Assembly (NCBI GenBank): GCA_024235175.1
Contig: JACKMX010000002.1
Location: forward strand, 959,501-1,023,500
DNA: 64,000 nt
Reading direction: 5' to 3'
DNA from: Chromatiaceae bacterium
GTDB taxonomy: Bacteria > Pseudomonadota > Gammaproteobacteria > Chromatiales > Chromatiaceae
Made by a program: the position numbers and the translations under genes. Below are positions 27,416 through 36,899 of this stretch, one piece after another. Under the pieces are notes generated by a model. The model searched no databases. It was not told the origin of the DNA and saw only the letters and a program-made list of their open reading frames with translations. Every line of letters begins with the position of its first letter. Position 1 is the first letter of the stretch.

Positions 27416-27731
27416 AACCTGCTCCTGGCAATATAATTTAGGACATAGTTTCCTAAGTCAAGCCAATTATTTCTATGGCTTAATCTACTGCAAATACCAT
27501 GCCTCATTAAACTAATTTAACAAATTCAATGAGTTGTAATACTCGTGGTATTCCTATGCCAATCAAACTGTAAAAAAAACAGACACCAGCTCACACCACG
27601 TGCCGGGGATATTGCCGGATCAGTCATGTCTTCAAGAATGGATTCTTGCCGGAAGATGGATAACTGAAGGGCTGCAACAGGCTTAAATCTCTTTGCGCAA
27701 AACGAAGCCTGTTTCTCTCTTGGCCACTGGA
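27416..27731. other. 316-bp AT-rich intergenic region
   Basis: Lies between the pyrBI stop and the promoter of the PEP-CTERM pair, all on the minus strand. Clearly more AT-rich than flanking genes. AAGCCAATTATTTCTATGGCTT at about 27461-27482 is a 6-bp-stem hairpin. A short minus-strand ORF at 27526-27744 overlaps pyrBI and lacks support. No gene seen. Confidence 0.4.
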
Positions 27732-29315
27732 TCAGAGATCCCAAATGTCACCATATTCGTGACGCTTGCCGCAGTAGCGGCAGGTGAATGTCTCACCGAC
27801 CGTTCTGTAGAAATGCGGCGGTACGCTTTGGAAAGCCCCAGGCCAGGTAATGCATTTGGGGTTTTTGCAGGAGATCTCCTCAAAGTTGTAGATTTTAGGT
27901 GGCATGGAGAGGCGATATTTCGCTTTCACCGATCGGTTTTCGATTAAATTCACGGTACACCCGGGAGAGACAGCGGCGAGTTTCTTGAGTTCGGTGGGAC
28001 CAATCTCGAGAATATCCGGCAGAGACATCAGACCCTTGAAGTGGTGTGGATCAGCGGAATGGAAGACACCGTGAGAACTCCGCACATTGAGCTTCAGTAT
28101 GCGTCGAATCCTGTAGATGCGGTCCCATATCTCCTCGGGTGACCGGCCTTTCGCAATATGATCTATCACCGTCCCATCGTCGACCGGTTTGATCCCGACT
28201 TTGAACCGATCCTCCACGCGCGATTTACGGGTAATTTCCACATCGGTGATAAAAGATCTCTCTTTCTCCTCAGGGAGAGGACCGATGCCATCGAAATCGC
28301 TCCCAAGTCGACCGGCCACCATGGCCAATTCGACCACCCGGGTGAAATATCCATTGATGCTCTGTCCATCCCAGCCATTCAGAGGGGTTCCATCGAGAAA
28401 CGTGGGGATAACAGGTTTCTCCCTGTGGCGGGGAAGCGGGTGGAAGAAGCGTGTATTATGCGGAAGTTTATCCATCCAGTCCTGCCGAAATGTAACTGCC
28501 TTTCTGAGTTCATTCTCCCGCTCGCGAACCTCATCGCCCATTCTCTCCAGTTGCAGCCTCGTGAAATACCAGCAGTTGCTGATATCGCCTGAGCCCAGGT
28601 ACTCCTGGATGCTTGCCCACTCCCGGATTTCAAAACCATTCTCCTCCATGCGACTCTTGTAGGATGCCGGCAAGGCCAACTCCTCCGGAGCAACCAGATC
28701 GACGGTGACCGATCCGAAGACATTAAGCCCGTCAGCCTTGGAGTGAACCGTCCGTCCGTGGAAAAGGTCACCGATCAGCGCGACATGGATGTGGGAGTCG
28801 TCCCAGCCTCGCTGTTCGAGAAAAGTGAACTCATCGAGAAACTCCTGGGTGGGATGTTCATGGCGCCCGTCACCTGCATTGATAAACACCGGCTTCTCCC
28901 TGCCGATGCGCGCGGCGTACTCCCCAATCTGCTCCTCCAGCGCGCGGCAGACGCCCTCCATTTCAGTTCGCATGATAAATATGGAGCGCCGCCCATAGCC
29001 GAAGAGCATTTTCACCGTGTCGACCAGACTCTCGGATTTTTTGAAGGAGGAAGAGGATGCGTCGAAAACATTGAGCCTGACATCGTGAAATTTGGCGGCG
29101 TTGCGGAAAGACTCCTTGGTACGCGTGGAATCCTCAAGAAACATGAGGTAGACGTTCAGCTCCGGATCTCTGATACGAAAGTGCGTGAGATCTCCGCCGC
29201 AGCGCCATGCCTCTTTGAGCTCCCGGGTTTTCCGGTAGAGGTAGCGTTGCTCGTCGATACTCAGGTCGGCCACAGCCGCCAGGGTACGGCCTTGAAAAGA
29301 GTTAGTGCTGGACAT
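27732..29315 (-). CDS. pyrBI: Fused aspartate carbamoyltransferase catalytic-regulatory chain (PyrB-PyrI)
   Basis: Second step of pyrimidine synthesis: carbamoyl phosphate plus aspartate to carbamoyl-aspartate. In 527 residues, the first about 350 are the catalytic chain (carbamoyl-phosphate motif FLEDSTRTKESFRNAAKFH; HPTQEF; FFHPLPRH), and the last about 150 the allosteric PyrI chain (GTVIDHIAKGRSPEEIWDRI, and a zinc site CKNPKC ... CRYC, i.e. Cx4C and Cx2C). Both active and zinc residues are intact. Enterobacteria use two polypeptides; the fusion is known from some other lineages. ATG at 29315. Stands alone, so feedback by CTP/ATP through the fused domain is the likely control. Confidence 0.93.
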   Translation of the reverse strand: MSSTNSFQGRTLAAVADLSIDEQRYLYRKTRELKEAWRCGGDLTHFRIRDPELNVYLMFLEDSTRTKESFRNAAKFHDVRLNVFDASSSSFKKSESLVDTVKMLFGYGRRSIFIMRTEMEGVCRALEEQIGEYAARIGREKPVFINAGDGRHEHPTQEFLDEFTFLEQRGWDDSHIHVALIGDLFHGRTVHSKADGLNVFGSVTVDLVAPEELALPASYKSRMEENGFEIREWASIQEYLGSGDISNCWYFTRLQLERMGDEVRERENELRKAVTFRQDWMDKLPHNTRFFHPLPRHREKPVIPTFLDGTPLNGWDGQSINGYFTRVVELAMVAGRLGSDFDGIGPLPEEKERSFITDVEITRKSRVEDRFKVGIKPVDDGTVIDHIAKGRSPEEIWDRIYRIRRILKLNVRSSHGVFHSADPHHFKGLMSLPDILEIGPTELKKLAAVSPGCTVNLIENRSVKAKYRLSMPPKIYNFEEISCKNPKCITWPGAFQSVPPHFYRTVGETFTCRYCGKRHEYGDIWDL

Positions 29316-29713
29316 CTGATGAAATCACTCCTGCCGGAGCTTCCTCACGGAGGCCGAAAGCCGGCAATTCAGGAATTCGCCTCCCGATTGCCGTGGGATG
29401 AAAGGGGCCCGTAGAAGGATACCGAAATCGACCGGTCGACGGCAATCAACCCGACCCTCATGGGTATGTTCCATATTTGGGCCCGCCATGTCCAATGGTG
29501 GCTTGCCATTCTCAATCCCGTTCGTGTCAGCATAGCCGTCTGCTGTCTTGGGTGCGGGAAACTGGTGTCCAAATTGGAGTACACTGTGCGGACTCAAGCG
29601 AACGGTACGCCTCCCGATAAGATATGAAGCAAAACCTGGCTGTTATAGATCACGATGATTGGCGCTTATCTCTCCCTTTCCCAATCAGCTCCATTTGACC
29701 TTCTGTTTGAATA
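29316..29713. other. 398-bp divergent intergenic region
   Basis: Between leftward pyrBI and rightward GH77 gene. Overlapping minus-strand ORFs at 29325-29597 and 29369-29584 have no ribosome site and no family likeness. No pyrimidine leader-type terminator with a U-tract is obvious upstream of pyrBI. Nothing else recognised. Confidence 0.35.
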
Positions 29714-31624
29714 ATGAAGTGTATGCACAAACCGGCTCCCGCAAAAGAGATTGTCGACGCCCTACAGCTGTTGGGTAAGGAGCGACTGGTCCTGGCGATT
29801 CACGATGCCAGCTTTCCGGCCGCTTCCGGTGAAGATATCGGTCGGGGTTCACCCTATGGCAGTGGTGGAACCGACTTTATTCGTTTTGCCCGCGGATTGG
29901 GTTTCAACGGCATCCAGTTCGGTCCTCAGGGGCAGACCAGCCGGGATGATCCGTCACCGTATGATGGAACACAGTTTTCCAGGAACATTCTCTCCATCGA
30001 TTGGGCCACCGTGGCTGCGGACTCGCTCTTCAGTGGATTACTTGACCCCATTCAACTGCAGCAGATGGTGGCGGGTAATCCCAACCCGGACGGGCGCCAC
30101 ACAGCATACCTCTATGCCTATGATGCCTGTCACGAAGCCTTGGCCTCCATGTATGCCAATTTTCAAAAAGCACCGGATGGAAGAATCGACGACGAACTTG
30201 AGGCCTTCTCCGGTCGAAACAGGGAGTGGTTGTTTCCGGATGCGCTCTATCATGCTCTCGCGGTTGAATACGGTGGACGGCATCACCGGGACTGGCCGGT
30301 TCGTAACAAGGATTGCACGGGTCGTGATCTGTACCTTCATCCCCCCGAGAAGGATCTCCTTTGCGCAGCTCGTCAGGCCAGCCTGTCAGCTCACCATCGA
30401 CTGGCTATGGAGCGTTACCGACTGGGTCAGTACATCATTCACCGCCTGCATACCGGCTTGCGTAAACGAGCGAGAGAGTGGGGGCTGCATCTGTACGGCG
30501 ATTTACAGGTGGGCCTCTCTCCCTGCGACCAGTGGAGCCGGGGCGACATTTTTCTATCGAACTATTATATGGGCGCACCGCCCAGCCGTACCAATCCGGA
30601 GGGCCAACCCTGGAGCTATGGCGTTTTGGACCCGGACCAATATCACGATGATGAGGGGAGACCCGGGCCGGTATTGAAATTTATGGCGGCCCGATTGGAT
30701 AAGATGTTATCCGAGTTCGACGGCCTGCGTGTCGATCACCCACACGGGCTGGTCTGTCCCTGGGTCTACACAATGGATGATCCCGATCCACTACACGCTG
30801 TGCAGCATGGTGCGCGCCTGTTCTCCTCCCCCGATCTGCCGGATCATCCACGTCTGGCACGTTATGCGATCGCCAAAGCGGAACAACTGAACCGGAAGCT
30901 GCCTCGTCATCACGACAACTGGGTTGGCACCCTGGATTCTTCCCAGATTGACCGTTATGCCGTGCTTTTTGACTGCCTGGTAAAAGCCGTAATCGCACAT
31001 GGTGGAAGTGTGAATGATGTGCTGTGCGAGATCTTAAGCACCCAGCCCTACGAACTGCAGCAGGTGATCCAGCGTCACGCACTGAACCGGTTCCGGGTGA
31101 CCCAAAAGGCAGACCTGGACAATCATGCCGATGTCTACCGCAGCGAAAACGCCCGGCCGGAGGACTGGATCATGGTGGGAAACCATGATACTCAACCCAT
31201 CTGGCGGCTGGCCCGCCGCTGGGAACAGACCGGAGAGAATCGGCGTCAAGCCGAATACCTGGCACGGCGACTGCAGCCCGATGGCAATATCGACTCTTTG
31301 GTACGGGAGCTTACCGGGGACAGGTGCAAACTGGTACAGGCCAAATTTGCTGACCTGTTCATCGGGCCTGCCCGTCATGTGATGATCTTTTTCGCCGATC
31401 TGCTGGGGTTGGAGGAGATCTACAATGCACCGGGAACGATCAATGACAATAACTGGACCTTGCGTGTACCTCCGGACTATGCACGAAGCTACGCAGATGC
31501 CTGCAGCAAAGGGACCGCACTCAATCTGCCCCGGGTACTGTCCATGGCACTGAAACAGCGTGGTGAGGAGTTTTCGCGAGCCCATGCCGAGCTCATTTCA
31601 CGCCTGGAGCAGTCGGGTGCCTGA
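29714..31624 (+). CDS. malQ: GH77 4-alpha-glucanotransferase (amylomaltase-like), divergent
   Basis: Transfers alpha-1,4-glucan segments in glycogen or maltodextrin metabolism. A 636-residue TIM-barrel protein opening with a GH77-like sugar-binding region (DIGRGSPYGSGGTDFIRFAR, GFNGIQFGPQGQ). The nucleophile is expected in EFDGLRVDHPHGL, equivalent to RIDHFRG. The conserved NHDT is present (MVGNHDTQPIWRLARRW). The usual acid/base segment AEDLG appears as VLCEILSTQPYELQQV: glutamate kept, following Asp-Leu-Gly lost. The family call is firm, the specificity is not. ATG 29714. No glycogen genes are adjacent. Confidence 0.78.
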   Translation: MKCMHKPAPAKEIVDALQLLGKERLVLAIHDASFPAASGEDIGRGSPYGSGGTDFIRFARGLGFNGIQFGPQGQTSRDDPSPYDGTQFSRNILSIDWATVAADSLFSGLLDPIQLQQMVAGNPNPDGRHTAYLYAYDACHEALASMYANFQKAPDGRIDDELEAFSGRNREWLFPDALYHALAVEYGGRHHRDWPVRNKDCTGRDLYLHPPEKDLLCAARQASLSAHHRLAMERYRLGQYIIHRLHTGLRKRAREWGLHLYGDLQVGLSPCDQWSRGDIFLSNYYMGAPPSRTNPEGQPWSYGVLDPDQYHDDEGRPGPVLKFMAARLDKMLSEFDGLRVDHPHGLVCPWVYTMDDPDPLHAVQHGARLFSSPDLPDHPRLARYAIAKAEQLNRKLPRHHDNWVGTLDSSQIDRYAVLFDCLVKAVIAHGGSVNDVLCEILSTQPYELQQVIQRHALNRFRVTQKADLDNHADVYRSENARPEDWIMVGNHDTQPIWRLARRWEQTGENRRQAEYLARRLQPDGNIDSLVRELTGDRCKLVQAKFADLFIGPARHVMIFFADLLGLEEIYNAPGTINDNNWTLRVPPDYARSYADACSKGTALNLPRVLSMALKQRGEEFSRAHAELISRLEQSGA

Positions 31625-32026
31625 GGTCTGCTCATATCAGCCGATTCGTTGTCGTTGCACCTGAGAGTTGCACCATGCTCAGCCCAAAGAGCGGAACCTG
31701 TCGCATAATGCCTCGTGGCCTCCCCCCCTTTAAACCCTCTTCTTCTCCTCTCGACATTGAGGTAAAGGGCCATTATGCTTCCTCTACGCTCACTCTGTTG
31801 CAATCCGTGTGAAATAACGCAACTGCTCAAGTGTATGCCGATTTTTCCTGGGACCATCACACTAAGCTGACTGGACGGGAACATGTGATGCCGGTGTTAA
31901 CTCTGCTTGAAATCGCAAATCAGTTGATTGCGTGACGCGCAAGCATCCTTAAAACCTTTCATTATTTAAGCATACCTGTTGGCTGACATTTTTTATCATA
32001 AAAACTTTGGAAAGTGAGGAGAAACG
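31625..32026. other. 402-bp intergenic region upstream of the amino-acid ABC operon
   Basis: Contains the 3' trailer of the GH77 gene and the promoter region of the importer; AT-rich from about 31900. GTGAGGAG just before 32027 is a strong ribosome site. A minus ORF at 31489-31884 crosses the GH77 3' end and is rejected. No riboswitch recognised. Confidence 0.4.
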
Positions 32027-32854
32027 ATGAAACTTACAAAAAAGATTTTTCTGTGTGCCGCAACTATAGCAGCGGTAACTGTTTTCTCTGCAACACAGGC
32101 TGACCAGCTCGACACGGTTATAAAACGGGGTGTGCTGAATTGTGGCGTGGTGCTTGACTTTCCACCGATGGGTTACTTTGACAAAGAGAACAAGCCGGCA
32201 GGGTTTGATGTTGATTACTGCAATGATTTGGCGGGTGCCCTTGGGGTAAAAGCAGAAATTCTCAACCTCACCTGGGGAGACAGAATCCCATCACTGGTAT
32301 CCGGTAAGACCGATGTGGTTGTCGGCTCCACCTCCGATACCCTGGAAAGAGCAAAATCGGTTGGTTTCTCTTATCCCTACTTTGTCTTCAAATTCCAAGT
32401 GTTCTCCAAGAAAGGCACTGGCATCAATACGTTTGACGACCTGAAAAAGTTTAAGGTTGGCGCTGCTCTCGGAACCACCTATGAGACAGAGTATCTCGCA
32501 TATGCCAAAAAACATGGCTGGGGCACTGACAACTACACCTCATTCAAATCCGAAAATGATGCCTATCTCGGTCTCTTTCAGGGAAAGGTCGACGCCATCA
32601 TCTCCACCAACACAAATATCGCGACAAAACTTCAGACGCAGGAGTTCAAGGATTATGTCGCGGGACCTTTTGTGCCTGATTACGACGATGTCGTTGGCCT
32701 GATTGCCAAGCGCAGCGAAGTGGCCTGGATCGACTACCTCAATCTCTTTCTGATTCACCAGATAAGAGACGGAAAAATGAATGAAAGGTACAACAAGCAC
32801 TTTGGTTCAGAGGTTCCGGCCGATCTTATCAAGACCCTCAGAGACAACAAGTAA
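32027..32854 (+). CDS. Polar amino-acid ABC transporter, periplasmic binding protein
   Basis: A 275-residue SBP_bac_3-type protein. Signal peptide about 1-25 (FLCAATIAAVTVFSATQAD), then LDTVIKRGVLNCGVVLDFPP and PAGFDVDYCNDLAGALGVKA, the conserved lobe-1 pattern, and DVVVGSTSDTLERAKSVGFS where arginine and aspartate contact the amino-acid ligand. ATG 32027 with ribosome site GTGAGGAG. First gene of a four-gene importer; 133 bp separate it from the first permease, consistent with higher expression of the binding protein. Substrate class (acidic, basic or glutamine) is not decided. Confidence 0.92.
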   Translation: MKLTKKIFLCAATIAAVTVFSATQADQLDTVIKRGVLNCGVVLDFPPMGYFDKENKPAGFDVDYCNDLAGALGVKAEILNLTWGDRIPSLVSGKTDVVVGSTSDTLERAKSVGFSYPYFVFKFQVFSKKGTGINTFDDLKKFKVGAALGTTYETEYLAYAKKHGWGTDNYTSFKSENDAYLGLFQGKVDAIISTNTNIATKLQTQEFKDYVAGPFVPDYDDVVGLIAKRSEVAWIDYLNLFLIHQIRDGKMNERYNKHFGSEVPADLIKTLRDNK

Positions 32855-32987
32855 TCCGTCGCTGGCATGCCCTGGAGTGGAGCCGATTCTCATTCAGGGC
32901 CTGTCAGCAATGAGTGTCTGCCCGTCGGTGCATATACAGATGATTCCACCGTGCCCTGATTGAGCTCTCCATTAACGAGGGGTACCT

Positions 32988-33653
32988 ATGGAGTATGAGT
33001 TTCACTGGAATATCGTTTTCCAGAAGATGCCTCAGCTGTTGAACGGAGCATTTGTCACACTGCATGTCTCCGTTTTATCCATGCTGATAGGTATAGCCAT
33101 AGCTGTACTGCTTGCCATAGCAAAAATGTCCGATTACAAGCTGTTCTCTCTTCCGGCAACGCTATGGGTTGAAATCGCAAGGAATACACCGGCGCTCTTT
33201 CAGATCTATATGGCCTACTTCGGACTTGGAGCCTTTGGCATCCACCTCTCACCATATGTTGCCGTGCTCAGTGCGCTTGTCTTTGTCAATGCCGGATACC
33301 TGACCGAGACTTTCAGGGGTGGCTTCATGTCGATTCCAAGGACGCAATACAGCGCCTCGAGATCGCTGGGGATGAACAGTGTGCAGGTCTATCGCTATAT
33401 CATTCTGCCCCAGATGTTCCGCCGCATCTATCATCCGATGACCAATCAGTTCGTCTGGTCTATTCTGATGAGCTCACTCGGCATACTGGTGGGCATGGAC
33501 GAGCTGTCCGGCGAGACGCAGCGGCTGCAATCACTCTCCTTCAGGACCCTGGAATTTTTCATGGTGGCGGCTGTCATGTACTTTCTGATCACCAAGCTGG
33601 TGCTGTTCAGCGCCTCGCTCGTCTCACAAAAGCTGTTCAAGGGAGATTTATGA
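32988..33653 (+). CDS. Amino-acid ABC transporter permease (first of two)
   Basis: A 221-residue HisM/GlnP-type inner-membrane protein with five to six helices. NGAFVTLHVSVLSMLIGIAI at the start and EIARNTPALFQIYMAYFGLG are family hallmarks; the EAA loop for contact with the ATPase reads SASRSLGMNSVQVYRYIILP. Stop overlaps the start of the next permease by 4 bp (ATGA). Forms a heterodimer with that protein. Confidence 0.92.
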   Translation: MEYEFHWNIVFQKMPQLLNGAFVTLHVSVLSMLIGIAIAVLLAIAKMSDYKLFSLPATLWVEIARNTPALFQIYMAYFGLGAFGIHLSPYVAVLSALVFVNAGYLTETFRGGFMSIPRTQYSASRSLGMNSVQVYRYIILPQMFRRIYHPMTNQFVWSILMSSLGILVGMDELSGETQRLQSLSFRTLEFFMVAAVMYFLITKLVLFSASLVSQKLFKGDL

Positions 33654-34309
33654 TGGGCAGCTCCTTTTTTACTCCCTTATCCTGGAATGACTCGGGCTTT
33701 ATCCTTACAGGAGTTTTAAACACCGTCACTATCTCCCTGGTGGCGATCATTATCGGCACCCTGCTTGGACTGGCGATAGGATTTATAAGGGCGGAAGTCA
33801 GCAGATTCAGCAACATGCTGCTGGGCGGAGTACTGGATGTGCTGAGAAGCGTCCCCCTCATCATCCAGCTCATACTCTTCAGTACCTATATCGGCGCCAT
33901 CGGCCATCCTCTCGACCCGTTTGTGTCCGGTTCGATCGTTCTCTCCCTGTACACCATGGCGTTCATGAGCGAGGTTTTTCGAGGCGGTTTCGAGAGTGTC
34001 CAGCGATCCATGATAACGGCGGGGAGGTCTCTCGGAATGAGCTACTGGCAGACGGTTGCCTATATACGGCTCCCCATAGGACTGAGGACCGTTTTTCCCT
34101 CCTGGCTGGGTGTTGCACTCAGTGTTATCAAAGATTCCGCGCTGGTTTCGGTGATCGGTTACATGGAGCTGCTGCGTACATCGGAACAACTGATATCAAG
34201 AACCCAGCAACCCCTTGAGATACTCATTGGTGTGGGCCTCTTCTATTTTATAATTTCCTATCCGCTCTCTCTGTATGGCAAATATGTCGAAAGGAAAATG
34301 TCGATATGA
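33650..34309 (+). CDS. Amino-acid ABC transporter permease (second of two)
   Basis: A 219-residue partner permease: FILTGVLNTVTISLVAIIIG, LDVLRSVPLIIQLILFSTYI and the EAA loop TAGRSLGMSYWQTVAYIRLP. Starts at ATG 33650 or the adjacent ATG 33653, overlapping the first permease stop. Ends in a 4-bp overlap with the ATPase gene. The tight coupling of both permeases and the ATPase suggests equal stoichiometry. Confidence 0.92.
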   Translation: MMGSSFFTPLSWNDSGFILTGVLNTVTISLVAIIIGTLLGLAIGFIRAEVSRFSNMLLGGVLDVLRSVPLIIQLILFSTYIGAIGHPLDPFVSGSIVLSLYTMAFMSEVFRGGFESVQRSMITAGRSLGMSYWQTVAYIRLPIGLRTVFPSWLGVALSVIKDSALVSVIGYMELLRTSEQLISRTQQPLEILIGVGLFYFIISYPLSLYGKYVERKMSI

Positions 34310-35031
34310 TCCAGATTCAAAACGTGCATAAATCTTTCGGTGACCTTGAGGTCCTGAAGGGGATCGACCTGGATGTGGAAAAAGGTGAAGTCGTCAGTGT
34401 CATCGGCGGCAGCGGCAGCGGCAAATCGACACTACTGTATTGCATCAATGCCATTGAGAATATCCAGCAGGGAAGAATCATCGTTGACGAAATTGACGTT
34501 CATGCAAAAGAGACCAACCGGGACAGGCTGAGACAGAAGCTGGGAATGGTTTTCCAGCAATGGAACTCTTTTCCTCACCTTACAGTCCTGGAGAATGCAG
34601 CACTTGCCCCTCGAATCGTGTTGAAACTGAGTAAAAAGGAAGCAATTGAAGTTGCAAAAAAGGAGCTCAATCATGTCGGCCTGGGCGACAAGTTTGATGA
34701 GTATCCGACACGCATGTCGGGTGGGCAGCAGCAACGGCTGGCCATCGCCAGAGCCCTGGCAATGAAACCCGACTATATGCTTTTTGATGAGGTGACCTCG
34801 GCGCTTGACCCGGAACTCGTGGGAGAGGTACTTGACACCCTGCGCATGCTGCGTGATGACGGGATGACCATGATCTGTGTCACCCATGAAATTGCGTTTG
34901 CGAGGGAGGTATCGGACAAGGTTGCCTTTTTTCACCAGGGGATCATCGAGGAGATAGGCCCCCCTGAACAGGTCATCGTGAGCCCGCAGAAAGAGGCCAC
35001 GCAAAAGTTTCTGAGCAAAGTGCTCCACTGA
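34306..35031 (+). CDS. Amino-acid ABC transporter ATP-binding protein
   Basis: A 241-residue GlnQ/HisP-like ATPase. Walker A GGSGSGKST, Q-loop GMVFQQWNSFPHLTVLENAA, signature MSGGQQQRLAIARAL, Walker B MLFDEVTSALDPE, H-loop MICVTHEIAFA. Every catalytic residue is intact. Overlaps the permease stop by 4 bp. The next gene, an EamA transporter, follows within 20 bp, so import and export of amino acids may share one message. Confidence 0.95.
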   Translation: MIQIQNVHKSFGDLEVLKGIDLDVEKGEVVSVIGGSGSGKSTLLYCINAIENIQQGRIIVDEIDVHAKETNRDRLRQKLGMVFQQWNSFPHLTVLENAALAPRIVLKLSKKEAIEVAKKELNHVGLGDKFDEYPTRMSGGQQQRLAIARALAMKPDYMLFDEVTSALDPELVGEVLDTLRMLRDDGMTMICVTHEIAFAREVSDKVAFFHQGIIEEIGPPEQVIVSPQKEATQKFLSKVLH

Positions 35032-35048
35032 TCACCGGGGGAGCAGTC

Positions 35049-35927
35049 ATCAGCGGACACTGGCTGATTCTTGGCGGGGCGGTACTCTGGGGCACCACGG
35101 GCACCGCCCAGTCCTTTGCTCCGGCAGGCTTCGATCCCTTTGTAATCGGCACCCTGCGGCTGCTTGTCGGTGGTCTGGCCCTGCTGCTCCTGGCAATCCG
35201 GCAGCGGGGGGTGAGGCGTTTCAGACTCCAGCATCCCATCTTTTTTTTTCTTGCCGCTCTGTTCATTGCCGGCTATCAACTCTTTTTCTTCACCGCTGTA
35301 GTCAAAACCGGGGTCGCAATCGGCACCATAGTCGGCATCGGCAGCGCCCCTATAGCCGGGGGGCTGCTCGGCTTTCTGTTTCGGGGTGAGGAGCTCGGGC
35401 GCCGCTGGTTTCTGGCGACGGGGCTGGCTATCAGCGGATGCGCCCTGCTGAGTCTCACCGGGGACGCAGCGGTGACCGTCGACTCAGTGGGCATGCTGCT
35501 GGCCGTCGGCGCAGGCGCCTGCTACGCCGCTTTCACACTGGTTTTAAAAGCCCTGCTGCCGGACAACCCGGCCGTCTCGGTTATCGCGGTGATCTTCTGT
35601 CTCGGCGCATTGCTGCTCACCCCTCTGCTCCTGACCGCCGACAGCGAATGGCTGCTGCAGCCGCGCGCCATGTTCGTGGTCCTCCATCTCGGCGTAGCCG
35701 CGACTGCGTTTCCCTACCTGCTGTTTGCCTGGGGCCTGAGAACAACACCGGTCAGCACCGCAACCACGCTCTCGCTGGCCGAACCGGTAACGGCCGCAGC
35801 CCTGGGCTTTGCCCTGCTCGGAGAGAAAGTGAACCTGCAGACCGGCATCGGTATAGTGCTGGTTTTTGCGGGCCTGGTGGTGCTGATCCGGACGCGTCGA
35901 TTGCACTCCAGGGGCGCAATGCAGTGA
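35049..35927 (+). CDS. EamA/DMT-superfamily transporter with unusual start
   Basis: Ten hydrophobic helices in two EamA repeats; the conserved first helix ILGGAVLWGTTGTAQSFAPA is encoded from about 35064. In this frame no ATG, GTG or TTG occurs before 35211, which would delete that first helix and about 54 residues. GGGGGAG at 35037-35043, just after the ATPase stop, sits 5 bp before an in-frame ATC at 35049, so a non-canonical ATC start (or a mutated ATG) giving 292 residues is the best reading. It overlaps the next EamA gene by 4 bp (GTGA). An amino-acid exporter role is inferred from its place after an amino-acid importer. Confidence 0.78.
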   Translation: MSGHWLILGGAVLWGTTGTAQSFAPAGFDPFVIGTLRLLVGGLALLLLAIRQRGVRRFRLQHPIFFFLAALFIAGYQLFFFTAVVKTGVAIGTIVGIGSAPIAGGLLGFLFRGEELGRRWFLATGLAISGCALLSLTGDAAVTVDSVGMLLAVGAGACYAAFTLVLKALLPDNPAVSVIAVIFCLGALLLTPLLLTADSEWLLQPRAMFVVLHLGVAATAFPYLLFAWGLRTTPVSTATTLSLAEPVTAAALGFALLGEKVNLQTGIGIVLVFAGLVVLIRTRRLHSRGAMQ

Positions 35928-36796
35928 ACGCCCAGCGCCAGGCCATACTGTTTGGCCTCAGTGCCGTACTGCTCTGGTCCACCGTGGCCACAGCATTCAA
36001 ATTATCGCTGCGCTACTGCACTCCCATCGAGCTGCTGCTCTATTCCAGCTTTTTTTCAACGCTGGTAATCGGCTTTGTCCTGCACGTTCAACATAAACTC
36101 CATCTCGTCTTTCAATGCTCCCGGAGGGAGTACCTGCACTCCATCTTCCTGGGAGCGCTGAGCCCCTTCCTCTACTATCTGATCCTGTTCAAAGCCTATG
36201 ATCTGCTGCCCGCCCAGCAGGCGCAGCCGATCAATTACACCTGGGCCATCACGCTTTCCCTGCTATCCGTCCCCCTGCTGAAACAGAAAATCCGCTGGCA
36301 GCAGTGGCTGGCCCTGGTGGTCAGTTATTGCGGAGTTCTGATCATCTCCACGGAAGGCACTCCATTCAGCCTGCAGTTCACCAATCCTTTCGGCGTGGCA
36401 CTCGCCCTTATAAGTACTGTCATCTGGGCTCTCTACTGGATCTACAATACCCGGGACAGGCGGGATCCGGTGGTTGCGCTGTTCGTCAACTTTCTCTGCA
36501 GTATACCTTTCATCCTGGTCTACTACCTGGCCACCGGTGACCAGAGAATCCCTGCTGTGGGTGCTCTGCTCGGTGGCGCCTACGTGGGTACGTTCGAAAT
36601 GGGGCTCAGTTTCGTCCTCTGGCTGATGGCCATGAAACTGACCGATAGCACGGCCCGGGTCAGCAATCTGATCTTTCTCTCCCCCTTCCTTTCATTGGTC
36701 TTCATCCACTTTCTGCTTGGTGAGGAGATTCTTCCATCGACCTTCATCGGCCTGGTTCTTATCGTGGCCGGACTCTCCTGTCAGCGTGTCAGATAG
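35924..36796 (+). CDS. EamA/DMT-superfamily transporter (second of pair)
   Basis: A 290-residue membrane protein from GTG 35924, whose start overlaps the preceding EamA stop. Helix 1 reads AILFGLSAVLLWSTVATAFK; the repeat pattern is repeated at ALALISTVIWALYWIYNTRD. The two EamA genes differ widely (no long identical runs), so they may form a heterodimer or export different compounds. Longer readings of this frame back to 35438 are a shadow of the first EamA gene. No terminator is apparent before the HAD gene, 103 bp on. Confidence 0.85.
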   Translation: MNAQRQAILFGLSAVLLWSTVATAFKLSLRYCTPIELLLYSSFFSTLVIGFVLHVQHKLHLVFQCSRREYLHSIFLGALSPFLYYLILFKAYDLLPAQQAQPINYTWAITLSLLSVPLLKQKIRWQQWLALVVSYCGVLIISTEGTPFSLQFTNPFGVALALISTVIWALYWIYNTRDRRDPVVALFVNFLCSIPFILVYYLATGDQRIPAVGALLGGAYVGTFEMGLSFVLWLMAMKLTDSTARVSNLIFLSPFLSLVFIHFLLGEEILPSTFIGLVLIVAGLSCQRVR

Positions 36797-36899
36797 ATGG
36801 CCCAGCTCGGTGGAGAGTACTGCTGTTTCCGGCCCGGATCTGCGGCGCGGCAGGGAAAAGAGAAGTATACTGTCCCCGGAAACAAGGAAACCGGTAACG

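Noticed and set aside
31489..31884. Minus-strand ORF after the GH77 gene
   Set aside because: Antisense to the GH77 3' end, no ribosome site.
35438..35923. N-terminal extension of the second EamA gene
   Set aside because: It reads through the first EamA gene in another frame; the overlap GTGA at 35924 is a normal coupled start.
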